From positions 24,561,604 to 24,625,603 of the forward strand of contig NC_088296.1 of NCBI RefSeq assembly GCF_032854445.1: a stretch of DNA of 64,000 bases. The letters are read 5' to 3'. Below the pieces are notes generated by a model, which saw nothing but the letters and a program-made list of their open reading frames with translations, searched no databases and was not told the origin of the DNA. The position numbers were made by a program, and so were the translations under genes. Each line of letters starts with the position of its first letter. The stretch's first letter is position 1. The DNA is from Liolophura sinensis. Lineage: Eukaryota > Mollusca > Polyplacophora > Chitonida > Chitonidae. Below, piece after piece: positions 60,865 through 64,000 of this stretch.

Positions 60865-60972
60865 CGGTAGTTCGTGCTTTTGCCGGCAGGGAGCGACACA
60901 AGGAAGCGGTACGACCGGAAGAGGACACCAGCAGGAGCTGGAATTGAACTCACAGTGACCGCATCGGTCTGA
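60865..60972 (-). repeat. SINE family A, head fragment
   Basis: ccagcaggagctggaattga and actcacagtgaccgcatcgg, the reverse complement of the tRNA-like head. Confidence 0.7.
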
Positions 60973-61517
60973 GGGCGTATCAGTCGTGTCCTTCATGTAA
61001 GTCGAAATCACACTTTTGCAGGTTAATGGATAGACTCGTGTTCACGTATCTGTCCTATCGTTTTGAATTAAATTCAAGCTGAGAAGGGTATTGTATTACA
61101 TGAACTATACAATTGAATATGGTTCTTCCCCAGCAGAGTTTGTGAAAAAGAAAGGATTATGAAATCTGGTTGTTCTTGGAAACTTTCTGGTGGATTGTTG
61201 TTCTGATTTTGTGCGGGTTGTGCTGATATGTTGATGGTGGTTGTTTATTTTCAAATACATTGCTGGATGCACCATTGATGTGATTTTGAATGAATAGCAG
61301 GCGATGTTTGTAGCGTCGTATACGCCATTGTATGAAACCTGATATTTCGTACAGTGGGTTAGAAACAACGCGTTTGTCTGAACAAGTGATGCCACGCAGA
61401 GGGTCCTTTTGGATATTTTCCATGGTGTTTATGTGACCTCCAGTAATATTGTCCCAACCTATATTTGCACTTTTCAAAGGTCATGTATTAAAAAATATTT
61501 ACACACAGTTTCTAAGG

Positions 61518-61785
61518 GGGACTTCCGTGGCTCAGTCTGTTAGCGCGCTAGCGCAGCGCAATGACCCTAGAGTCTCTCACCAATGCGGTCGCTGTAAGTT
61601 CAAGTCCAGCTCATGCTGGCTTCCTCTCCTGCCGTAAATGGGAAGGTCTGCTAGCAACGTTCGGATGGTCGTGGGTTTCCCCCGGGCTCTGCCCGGTTTC
61701 CTCCCACCATAATGCTGGCCGCCGTCGTATAAGTGAAATATTCTTGAGTACGGCGTAAAACACCAATCAAGTAAATCAAGCAAGT
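61518..61785 (+). repeat. SINE family A, full-length copy
   Basis: Head gtggctcagtctgttagcgc (A-box-like) and agttcaagtccagctc (B-box-like) show tRNA origin. The body gggtttcccccgggctctgc and ccataatgctggccgccgtc follows, then tattcttgagtacggcgtaa and a caatcaagtaaatcaag tail. This is the best reference copy in the window; no terminal poly-A, tail of ATCAA/AAAT type. Confidence 0.9.
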
Positions 61786-61924
61786 TTCTAAGCATTTTCT
61801 ACTCACACGTAATTTAAAAACTCTGTTCATGTATAATTTTTATTGGCAGTCTCTACATGTTTGTCCATTTCAAAAGTCTAAGGCAAGGTTTAAGAATGTC
61901 CCAAACAACAACATGTCAATTTCT

Positions 61925-62225
61925 CTTAGCGGACGGCGCTCCAGATTACGAACACTAATATATTCTCGTGGTAGCGACTAGTGAATGCCCTCGTCTCTTC
62001 GCCCCCTCGCCCCACGGGTCGGGGTCCAAGGCACGAGGGAGGTAACGTTCGCGTGCGATTTGCTCCGTCCTCGTGCTGCTGGCCGCTACCCGCAACAAGG
62101 GGACGAGGATGGTCACCGTTCTCACAGTACCATTCATGTGCGATTTGTACCATCCTGGCGCGGCAGCCCGCGATCCGCAAGCCGTGGTGTCTCCATCCGG
62201 CTTCCATACCTACGTCTAGAAATTA
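61925..62225. other. GC-rich island with internal repeat
   Basis: About 300 bp much richer in GC and CpG than its surroundings. Two related halves, gcgtgcgatttgctccgtcc near 62051 and atgtgcgatttgtaccatcc near 62137, suggest an old tandem duplication. Several frames are open on both strands for 80-90 codons, as expected from GC content. Confidence 0.6.
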
Positions 62226-62399
62226 AACGCGTAGGCCTACTGATGTTTTGATCACGCTTTACACATAGCCAGAAGGGAAGAATGTCATAACTGCCTCACT
62301 GGTATGGCAAACTATAATCTGAACACTGGGCAGCCTTACTCTGCTCCTGATATTAGAGAGTCGGCAGAAGTAGGCGTGACCGCTCTGCACTCTCGTCCA

Positions 62400-62700
62400 T
62401 CAAGTAAGTGAGCGCTTGGGGTTAAACGTCGTACCTAACAGTTTTTCATTCATATGGCGACGAAGGCGTCCATAGAGTGTATGCAATGTGCCTTTTTGTT
62501 GCAACATTGATTTCCAACAATGTTTTATCTAGTGCTGCTTCAGTGAGGCGCCTTACCGAAGACAAGTAAGCCGTCCCGCCAGAGCCATTATATTGATACG
62601 GTTCAACCTGTCGTTGCACTTTCCCTATTGCTGAACGCCAGGCCAGGAAGTTCCACCTACCTCTTTAAAGGTCTTAGGTGTGATCCGACCCCTGTGGTCA
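62400..62700 (-). repeat. SINE family B copy
   Basis: aagtgagcgcttggggttaa, then tttttgttgcaacattgatt, then gatacggttcaacctgtcgt and tcttaggtgtgatccgaccc. Confidence 0.83.
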
Positions 62701-62719
62701 TAAGAATGTCTGAAGCCCC

Positions 62720-64000
62720 GTATGACATCAACACTGTACAAGCTGAGCACAGTGTAAAAAATGACTACACTGTAAATACAAATGGTTCTTTGACCGGAGA
62801 TCCGGGTGAGACATACACTGGATGAGATACTGTAAGTAAAGTATACAGTACAAATATTGACTGTACTGCTGACAGTAGTAAGAATTCCCAGACTGGAGCT
62901 GAAGTTGCAACATGCGGTGTTGGCCGCTCTTATCATGGTATACGTATTGCAGGCAAGCTCAACATCAACCTAGTGACTGTTTTGGTTGATTTAAGCTCTG
63001 GTGTGAGTATCATAAGTAAAGCAATAACTTCATGCCTTCACGATTGCAGTTTGCTTCCCAATGACAATAGAACTGTTGTGTCAGCTATTTGGGGATCAAT
63101 TATACCTTGTATCATTTTGGTGGCGAGCAGATGTCTGTCATGTATTATGTGGCTCAAGCATTTCCCTATGATTGTCCCATTGGAACTGCCACTGTGGAAT
63201 AAGGTAAAATGTAGATAGACTTCCACAAATGCACTGTTACTTGGTTAAATGTTACTGTACCTATGCTACATGCTGATATCTTACAGGAACCAGCCGGCCT
63301 GTTTGTCTGTTAGATTCAGTACAAATCCCAGGTCGATCAGAAGTCACAATGTGGGCTCGTCGTCATATGACTGAAAAATTGTTGAGTACGACGTTAAACC
63401 CCAAGCACTCACTCGCACAATGTGGGCAAATATTGGTAAGTTACCGGATGGACTGCTCGGTGTTGTGGAACCATGAGAAGAACTTCTATCACAGTTCAGC
63501 CTTTATCTAGCGATGTGCTGGCCACCAGTGAACAGTTAGAATCGTGTGTTCCAGTTATAATTGCTAATTCAAGTCCTGAACCTGTGCAAGTGGGAAAATC
63601 TACCAGAGAGGGTGTATTTCAGGTACAAAGTCGACGTGATGGCTCCACAACAAAAGCTAACCGTCAACCCTCTGGAGAAAAGGTGTGAATTGGTGATTAG
63701 ACTAATCTCACTAGATCTAATTTGGAGTTAAAATGGAAAGTTGGGTGGGGAAAATAAATACGGTGACATTCTAGTTGATAAGGATACAGATCTAGGCAGA
63801 ACCAATTTGACACAACATGAAATAAGTGCCCAAGGGAACGACCCGATAAATCTTCGACCATACCGGGTACCAGCAGGCCAGGGAGATATGTTTGAAGAGG
63901 GAAATAGATTAAATGCTGGATAATGGAGTAATCGCCCAATCTACTTGTTCCTGGTCAGCTCCTGTTATGTTGAGTTAAAAGTCAAATAAGTCATGTCGCT
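62720..64000 (+). mobile_element. degenerate Ty3/gypsy-type pol fragment, runs off the window
   Basis: The plus strand near 62950-63110 resembles a retropepsin (VLVDLSSGVSIISKAI), but the Asp-Thr/Ser-Gly active site is altered. Near 63320-63345 and 63428-63470 lie linker sequences (IPGRSEV, GLLGVVEP) typical of gypsy pol. At about 63790-63985 the N-terminal part of the reverse transcriptase appears (TDLGRTNLTQHEI, RPYRVPAGQ), with a stop and frameshift near 63920 before WSAPVML. Frameshifts and stops throughout show an inactive copy. LTRs are not visible. Confidence 0.75.
63345..63427 (+). mobile_element. 5'-truncated SINE family B inside the gypsy relic, with 12-bp target duplication
   Basis: About 59 bp of SINE B tail (tcgtcgtcatatgactgaaa, then gtacgacgttaaaccccaag, then cactcactcg) is flanked by cacaatgtgggc at 63345-63356 and again at 63416-63427. 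Removing it and one duplicate restores the gypsy reading across the site. This marks the true 3' end of SINE B. Confidence 0.9.

Noticed and set aside
61518-61620. tRNA gene
   Set aside because: tRNA-derived head of SINE A; no complete cloverleaf and the SINE body follows directly.

Overview
This is a eukaryotic, AT-rich, repeat-dense genomic window. It contains spliced genes with GT-AG introns, two abundant tRNA-derived SINE families, many minisatellites, and relics of Tc1, LINE and Ty3/gypsy elements. The SINE type, frequent tacatgta words and animal receptor domains point to a marine lophotrochozoan, most likely a mollusc. That assignment is inference. No bacterial features are present.

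Layout. At 0.5-4.4 kb (minus strand) lie exons of a cysteine-rich EB/EGF-like membrane or secreted protein. At 9.57-21.36 kb (minus) lies a TRIM-type RING E3 ligase gene with six exons. Its 97/231/23-nt middle exons mirror the 96/231/23-nt pattern of vertebrate TRIM genes, but exon 2 carries one extra base that breaks the frame. A truncated duplicate of its SPRY exon sits at 8.37-8.78 kb. The large last intron holds 80-bp and 42-bp minisatellites and a LINE relic. At 27.3-28.5 kb (plus) a transmembrane exon and a tail exon form the 3' end of another type I receptor. At 31.5-33.0 kb is a nearly complete Tc1 (DD34E) transposon with one in-frame stop. At 36.8-37.1 kb (plus) is a two-module cysteine-rich exon homologous to the one at 2.5-2.9 kb. 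From 35 to 43 kb are several minisatellites, including one built from SINE tails and one whose unit carries a fused acceptor/donor (tttcag|gtaag).

At 54.65-58 kb (minus), and possibly to 59.7 kb, is the most unusual gene. Its exons splice in phase to encode an ankyrin repeat, a transmembrane segment, an Ig-like domain, a stalk, a second transmembrane segment and a short tail. The last three exons are duplicated at 48.4-50.2 kb, where the splice sites of two of them have decayed while the reading frames stay open. At 62.7-64.0 kb is a degenerate Ty3/gypsy pol with a SINE fragment inserted between a perfect 12-bp target duplication.

Several genes (TRIM, EB/EGF receptor pieces, Ig/ankyrin receptor) resemble families that expand in innate recognition, so the region may be an immune-type receptor neighbourhood. 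This rests on domain type only. Exon coordinates come from reading splice sites by eye and may be off by a base or two.
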